Assembly (NCBI RefSeq): GCF_017994015.1
Contig: NZ_JAGOLP010000021.1
Coordinates: forward strand, 1-51,845
Direction: 5' to 3'
DNA: 51,845 bases
Source: Ferrovibrio sp.
GTDB lineage: Bacteria > Pseudomonadota > Alphaproteobacteria > Ferrovibrionales > Ferrovibrionaceae
Made by a program: the position numbers and the translations under genes. The notes under the pieces were generated by a model that did not search any database, was not told the origin of the DNA, and was given only the letters and a program-made list of their open reading frames with translations. Below, piece by piece: positions 19,177-28,421 of the stretch (position 1 is its first letter; each line of letters begins with the position of its first letter).

Positions 19177-20381
19177 GCCGGCACCGCCTGACGCCGCCGC
19201 GCCGCCGCTGCCGCAATGGCTTCCGCATAGATCGCACGCTGTCTTTCGGCCACCCGGGCGGCGGAAAAGTCGGTTTCATAAAGCCGCCGCGCCTGCTGCC
19301 CGGCCTCGGCAAGCCGCGCCGGCTCGGCCAGCAGCGCTGCAATTTCTGCTGCCCAGTCGGCTGCCGTAGCCTCGGCCGGCAGCAGCCAGCCGCCACCCCG
19401 CACCAGCACATCCGCCATGGCACCACGCGCCGGCGCCAATATCGGCAGGCCGTGCGCCAGGGCTTCATGCAGCGCCATCGGAAAATGCTCCAGCGCACGG
19501 CTTGGAAACAGCAGCAGTGCAGCCTGGCGCATCTCGCGCGACAAGGTGGCCGCATCCACCCGGCCAAGCAGGCGCAGATTGCCCAGCCGCCCGGCAGCTT
19601 CCCGCACCATCGCTTCCAGCGGTCCGCTGCCGGCGATGGTCAATGTTGTATCGGGATGGCTGCTGCCGAGCGCCTCGGCCAGTGCCAGTATCGTATCGAT
19701 GCCCTTTTCCGGCGACAACCGCCCGGCATAGAGCAGGCCCCGGCGTTCCGGCATCACGGCTTCAACACCCGGATCAGCAATGAAATTCGGCTTCACCCCG
19801 ATACGCGCCTCGGGCAGCCCGGCGGCAATGAATTGCTGGCGCGAGGCTTCGCTCAGCGCCAGGAACCGGTCCACCAGGCCCCGCCTTATGCCAAGCCGGC
19901 GCATCATCAGGCCCTGGCCGGCGGCGGCAAGGCTCATGCCCAGGCCATCGGGGTGGCAGCGATGCAGCAAAGCCGGCCAGGGCAGCAGGGTTTCACTGCA
20001 CAGCCGGCAATCGGCGCCAGCACGCAGAAACAGGCCATTGGCGCAATAGAGGCGGAAATTATGCAGCGATTGCACCAGCGCGACGCCCTGCTGCCGGGCC
20101 GCGGCATAGACCGAGGCGGAAAGCGCCGGAAACAGGTTATGCACATGCAGCAGATCGGGCCGCTGCTCGGCGATACGCTGCGACAGGTCACGGTAGACTG
20201 TTGCCGACCACAGCGCATGCAGGCCGGCACGGGGCTGTGACTGCGCCTCCAGCGCAACATTCCTGGCCATGAAGGATGATACCGTGAAGCCGTGGCGCGG
20301 CAATTCAGCCAGCTCAGCCGCCACCGCTGCATCCTCGCCGCCATATTGGCGGTATTGCGCATGCACCAGCATTACGCGCAT
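19173..20381 (-). CDS. Glycosyltransferase family 4
   Basis: A GT4 transferase of about 402 residues. From ATG 20381 it begins MRVMLVHAQYRQYGGED, the usual start with the Gly-rich donor/acceptor loop. LLHVHNLFPALS and LHNFRLYCANGLFLRAG follow. A cluster CRLCSETLLPWPALLHRCHPDG is common in a subset of GT4 enzymes. The C-terminal domain has LYAGRLSPEKGIDTILAL and FPSRALEHFPMALHEALAHG (E-x7-E). The frame is open further upstream to 20489, but that overlaps the preceding gene and lacks family character. It begins four bases after the stop of the deacetylase/kinase fusion. It presumably extends the repeat unit. Confidence 0.87.
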   Translation of the reverse strand: MRVMLVHAQYRQYGGEDAAVAAELAELPRHGFTVSSFMARNVALEAQSQPRAGLHALWSATVYRDLSQRIAEQRPDLLHVHNLFPALSASVYAAARQQGVALVQSLHNFRLYCANGLFLRAGADCRLCSETLLPWPALLHRCHPDGLGMSLAAAGQGLMMRRLGIRRGLVDRFLALSEASRQQFIAAGLPEARIGVKPNFIADPGVEAVMPERRGLLYAGRLSPEKGIDTILALAEALGSSHPDTTLTIAGSGPLEAMVREAAGRLGNLRLLGRVDAATLSREMRQAALLLFPSRALEHFPMALHEALAHGLPILAPARGAMADVLVRGGGWLLPAEATAADWAAEIAALLAEPARLAEAGQQARRLYETDFSAARVAERQRAIYAEAIAAAAARRRQAVPA

Positions 20382-20385
20382 GGCA

Positions 20386-22296
20386 TCACGCGCATGGCGG
20401 CGCCGCCATTTGTCGCCGCATCGCCAGCGCCAGCTGTTCGGCCAAATCCTGCGGTGTGGCTTGGTCGCTTTCCAGCACCAGGGCATCATAGGCTAGCGCC
20501 AATGCGCGGTAGCGCCGCAGCAGATCGGCGGCCTGCGCCGCATCCAGCTCGCCCTTGCGCGCCACCAGGGTTTCTGCGGCAGCCAGCAGAAAAGCGCGGC
20601 CATGCGGTGCCGGGGCGGCAAAATCCAGCAATGCCAGCAAAGCGACCGGCAGAGCAATGCCGCGCACGGCGCCATCGGCGCGGTAATCTGGCACATGGCG
20701 ATCAAACAGCACCAGCGCACCGCCCGCCATCGCCGGCCGCAGCCGCAGCCAATAGCCCAGCGTATAATCTGCCAGCGCCAGCGCCAGCCGCGCCAGCGAA
20801 GCCAGGCGGCCCGGCTGGCGATTCTGCGGCCGGGCACCATCACCGGCACCGCCTTTGCTCAGCCCCAGCAGGAAAGGCCGGGTGTGAAACGGCGCCACGC
20901 GCAGGAACAGGCGCCGCTCCAGCAGCGGCAGCAAAGCCGCAATCAGGCTGGTTTTGCCGGCACCATCGGGTCCGCTCAGGCTCCAGCAGCGCCCAGCCGG
21001 CCGGCAATAGCTGTGCAAAGCATCGGCCAGTTTCCAGGCCAGCACGCGCAACACCAGTATTGGCTGCCGCCGCAGCCGGGCCAGCAGCGTGGCAAAATCC
21101 AGCCTGGCCGCTTCGCCGGCCACAAAGGCCGCTGCATCCTCGCGCCGAAGCCACAGCAGGCCATGCTGCCGCTCAGCGCGCGCCAGCAATGGCGCCACCG
21201 CGGCAAAGGCCACGCCGCCGCCACTGCCGGCACGATGCAGATCCAGTTGCAAGGTGGCCCCGGTATGATCCGGCTGGCCCAGAATGACGATCAGCAGATG
21301 GCCGCGCCGCAACGTGAACAGCCGCCGCCAGCCCAGCGGTTCCGCCACGGCATCGATCAGCCGCAGCCACTTCCGCCAGGGCCGGGGCGCCACGATCAGA
21401 TCGGCATCATGCCCCGGCATTTCCGGATAGCGTTCAAGCCCGTCGCGCATTGCTGCCGGCAGACCTGCACTGGCTGCATGGCGCAGGATGGCAAACAGCA
21501 GATCAGCCGGCTTGTCGGCGCTTTCCGGCAATGTGGGCGCCGCTACAGCGCCGGCTGTCCGGCGCAACAATCGCTCGCGCCAGGCCTCCGCCCGGCCAGC
21601 GCCCAGCAGCCGGCGCAAGGCCTGCTTGGCGGCATAGCCGGCTGCAAGCGCCACAGCCGGCAGGCGCAGCAGCAGGCCCAAGCCGGTTTTGCCGGTACGC
21701 GCCGTCACCGGCAAAACCGGCAGCATCTCATCGCTGATGCCGGCCAGCGGCTCTTGCGCCAAGCCCCAGCGCATGCCGCGGCAATGCCGGAAGCCGGCCT
21801 GGCGCAAGAGCGGCGCCAGTTCCGGCACAGCAATACCGCCCGGCGGCGCAAACCAGATCGGCGCCGTGCCGCAGAGTGCCGCCAGAGCATCGCGCGCGGC
21901 ATGGATTTCCGCCACCAGATCGGCAATGCTCAATTTGTCGAAGGTACGATGGCTGTGGCCATGCGCACCGATGACATGGCCGGCCGCCACCATCTGCTGC
22001 ACCTGCGCCGCCGTGAGCCGGCCCGGGCCGTCAACATGCTGCGGACTGACCAGGAACAGGCCACGCCAGCCCATCATCGCCAATTGCTCGGCTGCCCAGG
22101 CATGGCCCTCGGTGCCATCATCGAAGCTGAACATAACGCCACGGCCATCCTGCAGCCGTGGCACCAAGCCCTGCCCGGCCAACCCCATGCTGCGCAGTTG
22201 CTGTAGCTGCGCCAGAAAATCCGCCTGGGTCACATCATGAAAACGCTCGGCCTTGCCGGCAACGATGCGGTGATAAACCAGAATGGCGATGCTCAT
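20386..22296 (-). CDS. Polysaccharide deacetylase / nucleotidyltransferase-like / P-loop kinase fusion
   Basis: A 636-residue protein with three parts. Residues 1-190 are a NodB-type polysaccharide deacetylase: MFSFDDGTEGH supplies the two aspartates, HGHSHRTF the metal-binding histidines, and FAPPGG the later motif. Residues about 265-420 resemble the degenerate nucleotidyltransferase-like domains found beside kinases in polysaccharide clusters (HDADLIVAPRPWRKWLRLI, then ATLQLDLH). Residues about 435-630 are a thymidylate-kinase-like P-loop domain with SGPDGAGKTS, LVLFDRHVPDYRAD and a mobile segment with basic residues. The first ATG overlaps the upstream stop by four bases. The deacetylase probably removes N- or O-acetyl groups from the glycan or its precursor. 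What the kinase phosphorylates is unknown; a sugar or lipid intermediate is a guess. Confidence 0.8.
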   Translation of the reverse strand: MSIAILVYHRIVAGKAERFHDVTQADFLAQLQQLRSMGLAGQGLVPRLQDGRGVMFSFDDGTEGHAWAAEQLAMMGWRGLFLVSPQHVDGPGRLTAAQVQQMVAAGHVIGAHGHSHRTFDKLSIADLVAEIHAARDALAALCGTAPIWFAPPGGIAVPELAPLLRQAGFRHCRGMRWGLAQEPLAGISDEMLPVLPVTARTGKTGLGLLLRLPAVALAAGYAAKQALRRLLGAGRAEAWRERLLRRTAGAVAAPTLPESADKPADLLFAILRHAASAGLPAAMRDGLERYPEMPGHDADLIVAPRPWRKWLRLIDAVAEPLGWRRLFTLRRGHLLIVILGQPDHTGATLQLDLHRAGSGGGVAFAAVAPLLARAERQHGLLWLRREDAAAFVAGEAARLDFATLLARLRRQPILVLRVLAWKLADALHSYCRPAGRCWSLSGPDGAGKTSLIAALLPLLERRLFLRVAPFHTRPFLLGLSKGGAGDGARPQNRQPGRLASLARLALALADYTLGYWLRLRPAMAGGALVLFDRHVPDYRADGAVRGIALPVALLALLDFAAPAPHGRAFLLAAAETLVARKGELDAAQAADLLRRYRALALAYDALVLESDQATPQDLAEQLALAMRRQMAAPPCA

Positions 22297-23567
22297 AGCA
22301 GCACCCCCGCGCCGCGCAGAAGCGCGCTGTAGCGATTCTGCCGCGCTTCCCAGCTAAGATTGGCAAGGGCATGGGCGCGGCCGGCATGGCGCATTGCCTG
22401 CAATCGCTTCGGCTGGTCGCTCAATTGCCGGATGGCATGGGCAAGATCAGCCGCAATCTGGGCGGCATTTTGTGCCGGCAGGCGGATGCCGGCCTCTACC
22501 GGCGTAATCGCCGCCGGGCCGCCCAGATCCAGGCAGATCACCCCAAGGCCGGCCGCCATCGCTTCGGCACAAACCATGCCGCCGGAATCACGCAGGCTGA
22601 GATGCAGCAGCAGGTGATATTGATGCAGAAAAAGCATCAATTTTTTTCGCTCCAGCGGCCCGATAAAACGCACCCGGCCATTCAATCCTTGCGCCGCCGC
22701 CAGACGCATCAAGAGGCGCGCCTCGTGCCCCCGGCCGATAATATCCAGTGACCAGGGCAGCTCGGGCGGCAGCCGGGCCAGGCCGGCAAAAACCAGATGC
22801 AGTCCCTTGCGGCGCACCAATTCGCTGATGATGATCAGGCGTAACGGATCGGCGCCGCTTGGGCCGGCTGATATCGGGACGCGGGTCAGCAGCGCAAGAT
22901 CGGCCGGCGATAACGCCACTTGTGACAACAGGCCAACCTGGCGCGCGCCAAGGCGGCGCAGCAGGCTTTCGCTAGCCGGCGTGGTGGCCAGGGCCAGCAC
23001 ACTATTGCGCGCCGTGCGGCGCGTGGCTGGCAGCCAGGTCATCAATCGCCGCATAGCCATGCGGCCAAGCTCTTTGGCGGCACCAAGCGGCCCCAGGCCA
23101 GCCAGCAGCCGCCAGGGCGGGTCGTCGCCGCCCCCAACCGGACCCCAGATAAACGGCAAGCCAGCCATGCCTGGCGCGGTTGGACTCCAGGCATTTACCA
23201 GCGTGACATGCTGCACCAGATCGGCCTGAGCCGCGAGCGGCGCTATGCGCCGGGCTAGGCTGGCCTGCCATAACAGGTAATAAAAACGCTGGCCCAGCCC
23301 ACCGGTGCGGCGTTTCAGCCACAGCCAGAAAGCAGCGGGTTCATGCGCCATGACCTCTGCGCCCGGGCAGGCCGCCAGAATTGCATCACGGTTATTGGCG
23401 CGGGTGATAACCCTCACCCGCCAGCCGGCATGCAGATATGCCTGCAACCAGCTCCAGCCCACTTCCGGCTCCGAACCCTTGCCCGGCTCGCATGCATAGG
23501 CCGACAGCAAAACCAGACCACCGGCCCCGGCAGCACCTGACGCATTCTCGCTGCGGGTATCGCTCAA
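22293..23567 (-). CDS. Glycosyltransferase family 4
   Basis: A 424-residue GT4 transferase. LLSAYACEPGKGSEPEVGWS near the N-terminus is a distinctive opening of one GT4 subgroup, and VQHVTLVNAWSPTAPG and IWGPVGGGDDPPW follow. The C-terminal domain contains SELVRRKGLHLVFAGLARL, then LSLRDSGGMVCAEAMAAGLG, which carries the donor-binding acidic residues. The start is a TTG at 23567 with a strong GGAGG seven bases upstream; there is no ATG near enough to replace it. It lies 45 bases downstream of the Wzc-type gene and overlaps the following fusion gene by four bases. Confidence 0.86.
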   Translation of the reverse strand: MSDTRSENASGAAGAGGLVLLSAYACEPGKGSEPEVGWSWLQAYLHAGWRVRVITRANNRDAILAACPGAEVMAHEPAAFWLWLKRRTGGLGQRFYYLLWQASLARRIAPLAAQADLVQHVTLVNAWSPTAPGMAGLPFIWGPVGGGDDPPWRLLAGLGPLGAAKELGRMAMRRLMTWLPATRRTARNSVLALATTPASESLLRRLGARQVGLLSQVALSPADLALLTRVPISAGPSGADPLRLIIISELVRRKGLHLVFAGLARLPPELPWSLDIIGRGHEARLLMRLAAAQGLNGRVRFIGPLERKKLMLFLHQYHLLLHLSLRDSGGMVCAEAMAAGLGVICLDLGGPAAITPVEAGIRLPAQNAAQIAADLAHAIRQLSDQPKRLQAMRHAGRAHALANLSWEARQNRYSALLRGAGVLL

Positions 23568-23612
23568 TGCCGCGCCTCCAGCTTTATCCCGGGCGGCAGC
23601 ACCGCCGCAGCC

Positions 23613-25838
23613 TCAGCTGGTATAGTATTTTTTGTAGCGACCATAATACGAGCCGCTATCGCCATAGCCGTATTTGGCATGGCGCTTGATATTGACCTGG
23701 CTCAGCAAGGTGCCGGCGATCGGGGCGCTGACTTCATCCAGCATGCGCAGGCCGGACTTGACTGCGCCTTTGGGGGTTTTGCCCCATTGCACCAGGAAGA
23801 CCGTGGCATCGGCCAGGCGCGCCAGAATCTGTGTATCGGCCACCGGCAGGATCGGCGGGCAATCGATCACCACCAGATCGTAACGATGCCGCAGGGTTTC
23901 GAGGAAACCCTGCATGGCCGGCGATCCCAGCAGGTCGAGCGGCGAACCCGGCACCGATTGCGCCAGATAAAGATCAAGGCCCTTGGCGCGATCAGCCACC
24001 ACCACATCCTCAGGCGACGCTTCTCCGGTGAGGATTTCGTGCACAAAATGCTTCGGCTGGACGCCGGATTTCTGCATCTGCGACGCACGCCGCAAATCAC
24101 CTTCCACCAGAGCCACCTTGTTGCCCAGCAACGCCACCGTGCGGGCCAGGGTGAGCGCGGTAACGCTCTTGCCTTCGCCCGGCAGCGACGAGGTGATGGC
24201 GACAATGCGCGGCGACTGGCGCTGATTGCCATGCTTCAGCGCCACCCAGACACTGCGGAAACTTTCGGCAAAGGCGGAATTCGGCTTGTCGAATAGCTGC
24301 ACATTCACGCCGCTGCGGCCGGAAGTCTGCGGTGTCATGCCCAGGCTGGGAATGCCGGTGGCATCCTCAAGCTGTTCGCGGCCCATGAAGGTATTCTGCA
24401 AGGCTTCCAGCACCAGGGCCAGCAGCAGGCCAACCAGCACGCCCAGCAACAGCGCGCCGGTCAGGAACAGATTGCGGCGCGGCGCGCTCGGCGAGAATGG
24501 CAGCGCCGCCGCCGAGATCACACGCGAATCAGGCTGCTGCAATTGCTGCTGCTCCGAGGTTTCCTTGAAGCGGTTCAGGAAAGTCTCAAACAGCAGGCGG
24601 TTGGCACTGGCCTCACGCTCAAGCTCTTGCAGGCGGATACCGGCCTGGCCCTGGCGCGTGACCGTATCCTCGATGCGGCGAATCTGTTCGCGCAGGGCGG
24701 CTTCGCGATTGCGTGTCACCAGCAATTCGTTGCGCACCGTCAGCACCAGCTTTGACACTTCCGAGCGCATCTTGCGCTCCAGCTCCTCCTGCTCGGCCAG
24801 CGCCTTGACCATGCGCGGATGCTTTTCACCATAGCGGGTCTGGAAATCGGAAATCTCACGCGCCAGCTGGGCTTCCTGTTCCTTGAGGCGCTGGATCAGC
24901 GGCGAATCGACCATATTCTCCAGCGCCGCACTCGGATTCGGGCTGTTGGCCACGGCTTCCATGCGGGTGACGCGCCCTTCGGTCTCGGCGCGCTTGGCCT
25001 GGGCAATGATAAGCTGCGAATTCAACTCGCCAAGCTGCTGCTGTGCCGGCAGCCCGGAGCGCCCTTCCAGCAACCCGGTGCGGGCGCGATATTCTGCCAC
25101 CGCACGATCCGCGGCCTGCACATTCTGGCGCAGTTCATCCAGGCGCGAATTCAGCCAGCTCGAAGCCTGGCGCGCCGCGTCGAATTTTGATTCAAGCTGA
25201 TCGAGCACATACTGCTCGGCCACCATATTGACGATACGCTGCGCCTTGAGCGGGTTTTCGCTCACCACGTTGATCTGGATCACCAGCGATTGCGCCACCG
25301 GACTGGCATCAATGCGGCCCTGGAGCAGGCGGATCACCAATTGCCGCGTCTTTTCCTCCTTGTCGACCAACTCGGACTTCATCTCGTCGTCGCTGCTGCG
25401 CAAGGCCGCGAGCCATTCGTTGATGTTGAGGCGCAAGGTGGCGATCATGCCGGTGGGCACCGGGCGCAGCGTCGGATTGAATTCCGGGTCGTTCCACAGA
25501 TTGAGTTTGTCGGCGACACGAACAGCCAGGCTGCGCGAGCGGATCACCTCCACCTCACCCATCACGGTGATAAGCTGCGGCGGCAGCTGGCTGACCACTT
25601 CACGGTTGTTCACCACCTGGGTGCGGCGCGCATCGATCATCACCTTGGCGCTGGCAGTGTAAAGCGGCGTGATCATGCCCAAGAGCCAGTAGGCCAGCCC
25701 CAGCATCAGCAAAGTCACCGCTGCGATCAGCCAGCGGCGGCGCCACAACACCCTGACATACTGGGCGATTTCCTCGCCGGCACTCCGCGCCGGGCGGGCT
25801 TCGGGCAACACTTGCTGAATATCCGTATGACGATTCAT
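23613..25838 (-). CDS. Wzc-type polysaccharide co-polymerase and tyrosine autokinase
   Basis: About 741 residues. It controls chain length and links polymerisation to export in the inner membrane. A Wzz domain with a membrane segment (WLIAAVTLLMLGLAYWLLG) is followed by a long periplasmic coiled-coil region (about residues 180-440) and a second membrane segment (LFLTGALLLGVLVGLLLALV). The cytoplasmic kinase has Walker A SSLPGEGKSVTA near residue 550, Walker A' LVEGDLRR (Glu where Asp is commoner) and Walker B LVVIDCPP. The C-terminus YGYGDSGSYYGRYKKYYTS holds seven tyrosines, the usual autophosphorylation cluster. ATG 25838 is preferred to a GTG three codons earlier because GAAGG is well spaced. 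It heads the six-gene minus-strand operon and is divergent from the phosphatase at 26008. Confidence 0.94.
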   Translation of the reverse strand: MNRHTDIQQVLPEARPARSAGEEIAQYVRVLWRRRWLIAAVTLLMLGLAYWLLGMITPLYTASAKVMIDARRTQVVNNREVVSQLPPQLITVMGEVEVIRSRSLAVRVADKLNLWNDPEFNPTLRPVPTGMIATLRLNINEWLAALRSSDDEMKSELVDKEEKTRQLVIRLLQGRIDASPVAQSLVIQINVVSENPLKAQRIVNMVAEQYVLDQLESKFDAARQASSWLNSRLDELRQNVQAADRAVAEYRARTGLLEGRSGLPAQQQLGELNSQLIIAQAKRAETEGRVTRMEAVANSPNPSAALENMVDSPLIQRLKEQEAQLAREISDFQTRYGEKHPRMVKALAEQEELERKMRSEVSKLVLTVRNELLVTRNREAALREQIRRIEDTVTRQGQAGIRLQELEREASANRLLFETFLNRFKETSEQQQLQQPDSRVISAAALPFSPSAPRRNLFLTGALLLGVLVGLLLALVLEALQNTFMGREQLEDATGIPSLGMTPQTSGRSGVNVQLFDKPNSAFAESFRSVWVALKHGNQRQSPRIVAITSSLPGEGKSVTALTLARTVALLGNKVALVEGDLRRASQMQKSGVQPKHFVHEILTGEASPEDVVVADRAKGLDLYLAQSVPGSPLDLLGSPAMQGFLETLRHRYDLVVIDCPPILPVADTQILARLADATVFLVQWGKTPKGAVKSGLRMLDEVSAPIAGTLLSQVNIKRHAKYGYGDSGSYYGRYKKYYTS

Positions 25839-25874
25839 AGCCTTCACAATCAGAAGCTTTTTTTGCTGACAGCG

Positions 25875-25888
25875 ATATTATCTAATAT
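25875..25888. promoter_or_regulatory. AT-rich palindrome between divergent polysaccharide transcripts
   Basis: ATATTA-TC-TAATAT lies in the 169 bases between the Wzc-type gene and the phosphatase gene. It is strikingly A+T-rich against its surroundings. A loose plus-strand promoter overlaps it (TTGCTG 25863-25868, TATGGT 25886-25891, 17-base spacer). A shared operator for the two divergent units is possible; no known regulator is matched. Confidence 0.4.
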
Positions 25889-26007
25889 GGTGACAAAGGT
25901 CGAGGGACCCGGCGCCGACAACCCCGGGAGGCAACACGGCGGCTTGAGGCCCGGCATGGAGCTGGCTTAAAAGCCAGGGTCTAAGGGCAGCGTAAAAGGG
26001 TGGTGCG

Positions 26008-26799
26008 ATGGTGCTGAAATGGTTTACCGGCAGGCTGCGGCCCAACCCGGTGCAGGCTCTTGCCCAGCCTGCGGGCTGGACACCAGAGGGCACGCGGATT
26101 TATGCGATCGGCGACATTCACGGCCGTGCGGATTTGCTGGCACGGATGTATCAGGCGATTGCCGATGATGTGGCGGAAAACGCACCCGCAAGCAATGTTC
26201 ATGTGGTGCTGCTGGGCGACCTGGTGGATCGTGGGTTGCATAGTCGTGCCGTGGTGGAACTCGCGATGCAGCCGCCCCTGGCGCTGCCGGGCCTGACCCA
26301 CACCGTGCTGATGGGCAATCACGAGCAACTTCTGCTCGACTTCCATGCCGATGGGCGCGGCGCCGAGTTGTGGCTGGAGCAAGGTGGCATGGCAACGCTG
26401 GCAAGCTACGATTGCCAGCTGCCGATGGGCAGCTTGAGCAAGCAGCAAGCCGCCAGATTGCATATCGAATTCCGTGAACGTCTGCCGCAGCGCCATGCCC
26501 TGTTTCTGGCGCAATGCCCCAAACAATTGCTGCTGGGCGACTATCTCTTTGTCCATGCTGGCATCCGGCCGGGACGCCCGCTTGATCGCCAGACCGACAC
26601 CGACAGGTTGTGGATTCGCGAGCCTTTTCTCAACAATCCCGGGCCATTCGAGAAAATCGTGGTGCATGGTCACAACATTACCAGCCAACCGGACCAGCAT
26701 CCGCACCGCATAGGCATTGACACCGGCGCCTATGCCACCGGCATACTCTCGGCAGTTATTCTAGAGCAAAACACTTGCCGTTTTCTCCAGGTGAACTGA
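26008..26799 (+). CDS. PPP-family metallophosphatase (bacterial Ser/Thr phosphatase type)
   Basis: A 263-residue calcineurin-like phosphoesterase. The three metal-binding motifs of the PPP family are intact: AIGDIHGRADLL near residue 35, LLGDLVDRG near 70 and LMGNHEQLLLD near 110. Later histidines are in LFVHAG and VVHGHN. This matches bacterial PrpA/PrpB-type Ser/Thr phosphatases and their ApaH-like relatives. The length is normal. ATG 26008 follows AGGG about nine bases upstream. It stands alone and divergent beside the Wzc-type kinase, so removing phosphate from that kinase or another locus protein is a reasonable inference, though low-molecular-weight Tyr phosphatases usually play that part. 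Confidence 0.86.
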   Translation: MVLKWFTGRLRPNPVQALAQPAGWTPEGTRIYAIGDIHGRADLLARMYQAIADDVAENAPASNVHVVLLGDLVDRGLHSRAVVELAMQPPLALPGLTHTVLMGNHEQLLLDFHADGRGAELWLEQGGMATLASYDCQLPMGSLSKQQAARLHIEFRERLPQRHALFLAQCPKQLLLGDYLFVHAGIRPGRPLDRQTDTDRLWIREPFLNNPGPFEKIVVHGHNITSQPDQHPHRIGIDTGAYATGILSAVILEQNTCRFLQVN

Positions 26800-26916
26800 T
26801 CCGCAATTGGATCAAATCGGCATGCATTCAGATTGGTAGTCCAGCGTGTTCCAGCCCAGTAGCATTTCATTCCCTCGCGCAGCATTTATCGGCCCGGGCC
26901 GGCCAATTTCCTCCGT

Positions 26917-28296
26917 ATGCGCCCCATGATGCAAGACAAGCAATTTGATCGCGATTGGCTGCTGCTGCCGGCTCTGGTTCTGGCGCTGGGCGACACCGCA
27001 ATCCTTCAGGTGCTGCTGAATATTTCCTTTATGATTCGCAACGCACTGATCCCGGAATATCCGCTGGCCGTGGGCGTGATGCATTATTTCGATCTGCATG
27101 CCGCCACGCTACTGGTGCCGGCCGGCTATGCCCTGGCCGGGCTTTATCCCGGCTACGGCCTGGACCCGGTGATGCGCTTGCGGTTGCGGGTTTCGGTAGC
27201 TGTTGTGGCGCTGCTGGCTGTGATTCTGTTTGACTACCTGGCGCAAAGCGGCAGCTGGTCGCGCGGCACCTTGCTGATCACCCTGGCGCTCAGCGTGGTG
27301 ATCCTGCCGGCCTGGGAGACGCTGGCAATCAACCTGCTGCGCCGCTATGGCAGATGGGGCCAGCGGATTGTGCTGTTCGGTGTTGAACCGGCACGCCATG
27401 GCATCAAGAAACGGTTGCTCGCCGATCCCGATATCGGCTGGCGCGTGGCCGAGGAAGCCGATTGGCCGCCAACCGCAGATGCCGCTCAGCGCGGCATTCG
27501 CCTGGCCATGCTGGCAAGGCCCAGCGACACCGTGTTGCCGGCCACGCTCGACACCCTGCCCTATCGCCGCATCCTGGTAGTGCCGGATTTCGGCCGTATG
27601 CAGAATGAAAGTGTTGAAGTGCGCTCGATCGGGCAAGGCACCCTGGTGCTCGACATGCGCCGCAATGTTGCTGGCGGCCTGAACGCCATGCTCAAGCGCG
27701 GCAGCGATCTTGTGCTTGGCCTGCTGGCCCTGCTGGTTGCACTGCCCATGATTGCCCTGGCCGCCCTGGCGGTGAAACTGCTCAGCCCCGGCCCGGCTTT
27801 TTATGCCCAGCAAAGGCATGGCCGCCACGGCATACATTTCAGATTGTGGAAATTGCGCACCATGGTGCCGGATGCGGAAGCGCGGCTTACCGATGTTTTG
27901 CAGCATTCCGCCGCCGCCCGGGTGGAATGGGAGCGCAGTAAAAAGCTGACCAGTGATCCCAGAATCATACCCGCAATCGGCAATTTCCTCAGGCGCTACA
28001 GTATCGATGAGCTACCGCAATTATGGAATGTGGTGCGCGGCGAAATGAGCCTGGTCGGCCCCCGCCCGCTGCCCGATTATCATGAGGCCACGCTGGCGCC
28101 GGATACCCGCGCATTGCGCCGCCTGGTGCGGCCCGGCATAACCGGCTTGTGGCAGGTTTCCGGCCGCAGCGACCTCGAACAACGTGAAATGGAAGAGATC
28201 GACTGCATCTATATCAGAAATTGGTCATTATGGCTTGACCTGCATATTCTGCTGAAGACCGTGGTCGAGGTTCTGCTTGCCCGTGGCGCGCGATAA
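26917..28296 (+). CDS. WbaP-type undecaprenyl-phosphate sugar-1-phosphate transferase
   Basis: A 459-residue polyprenyl-phosphate hexose-1-phosphate transferase that starts repeat-unit synthesis by moving a sugar phosphate onto undecaprenyl phosphate. The N-terminal half has four or five membrane segments and a degenerate Rossmann-like region (RIVLFGVEPARHG). The conserved C-terminal catalytic domain begins after KRGSDLVLGLLALLVALPMI and includes FRLWKLRTMVPDAE, LRRYSIDELPQLWNV, MSLVGPRPLPDYH and RPGITGLWQVSGR, all diagnostic. The total length suits the long WbaP/WcaJ type. Three in-frame ATGs lie close together (26917, 26926, 26929) and none has a strong ribosome site, so the exact start is uncertain. 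Confidence 0.92.
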   Translation: MRPMMQDKQFDRDWLLLPALVLALGDTAILQVLLNISFMIRNALIPEYPLAVGVMHYFDLHAATLLVPAGYALAGLYPGYGLDPVMRLRLRVSVAVVALLAVILFDYLAQSGSWSRGTLLITLALSVVILPAWETLAINLLRRYGRWGQRIVLFGVEPARHGIKKRLLADPDIGWRVAEEADWPPTADAAQRGIRLAMLARPSDTVLPATLDTLPYRRILVVPDFGRMQNESVEVRSIGQGTLVLDMRRNVAGGLNAMLKRGSDLVLGLLALLVALPMIALAALAVKLLSPGPAFYAQQRHGRHGIHFRLWKLRTMVPDAEARLTDVLQHSAAARVEWERSKKLTSDPRIIPAIGNFLRRYSIDELPQLWNVVRGEMSLVGPRPLPDYHEATLAPDTRALRRLVRPGITGLWQVSGRSDLEQREMEEIDCIYIRNWSLWLDLHILLKTVVEVLLARGAR

Positions 28297-28421
28297 ATTG
28301 GCCGTTCAAATCAGTTATCATGGGTTTACATGAACCGCGCGAGTATAGTATTTAGGCAATGATTGAATATGGGATAGCCTCCTGCCTGTAACATGGCAGC
28401 GCCACCTCGAATGGAATAGCA

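Noticed and set aside
20602..22206. Plus-strand frame of 534 codons
   Set aside because: Antisense to the deacetylase/kinase fusion, Gln/Arg-rich shadow without family features.
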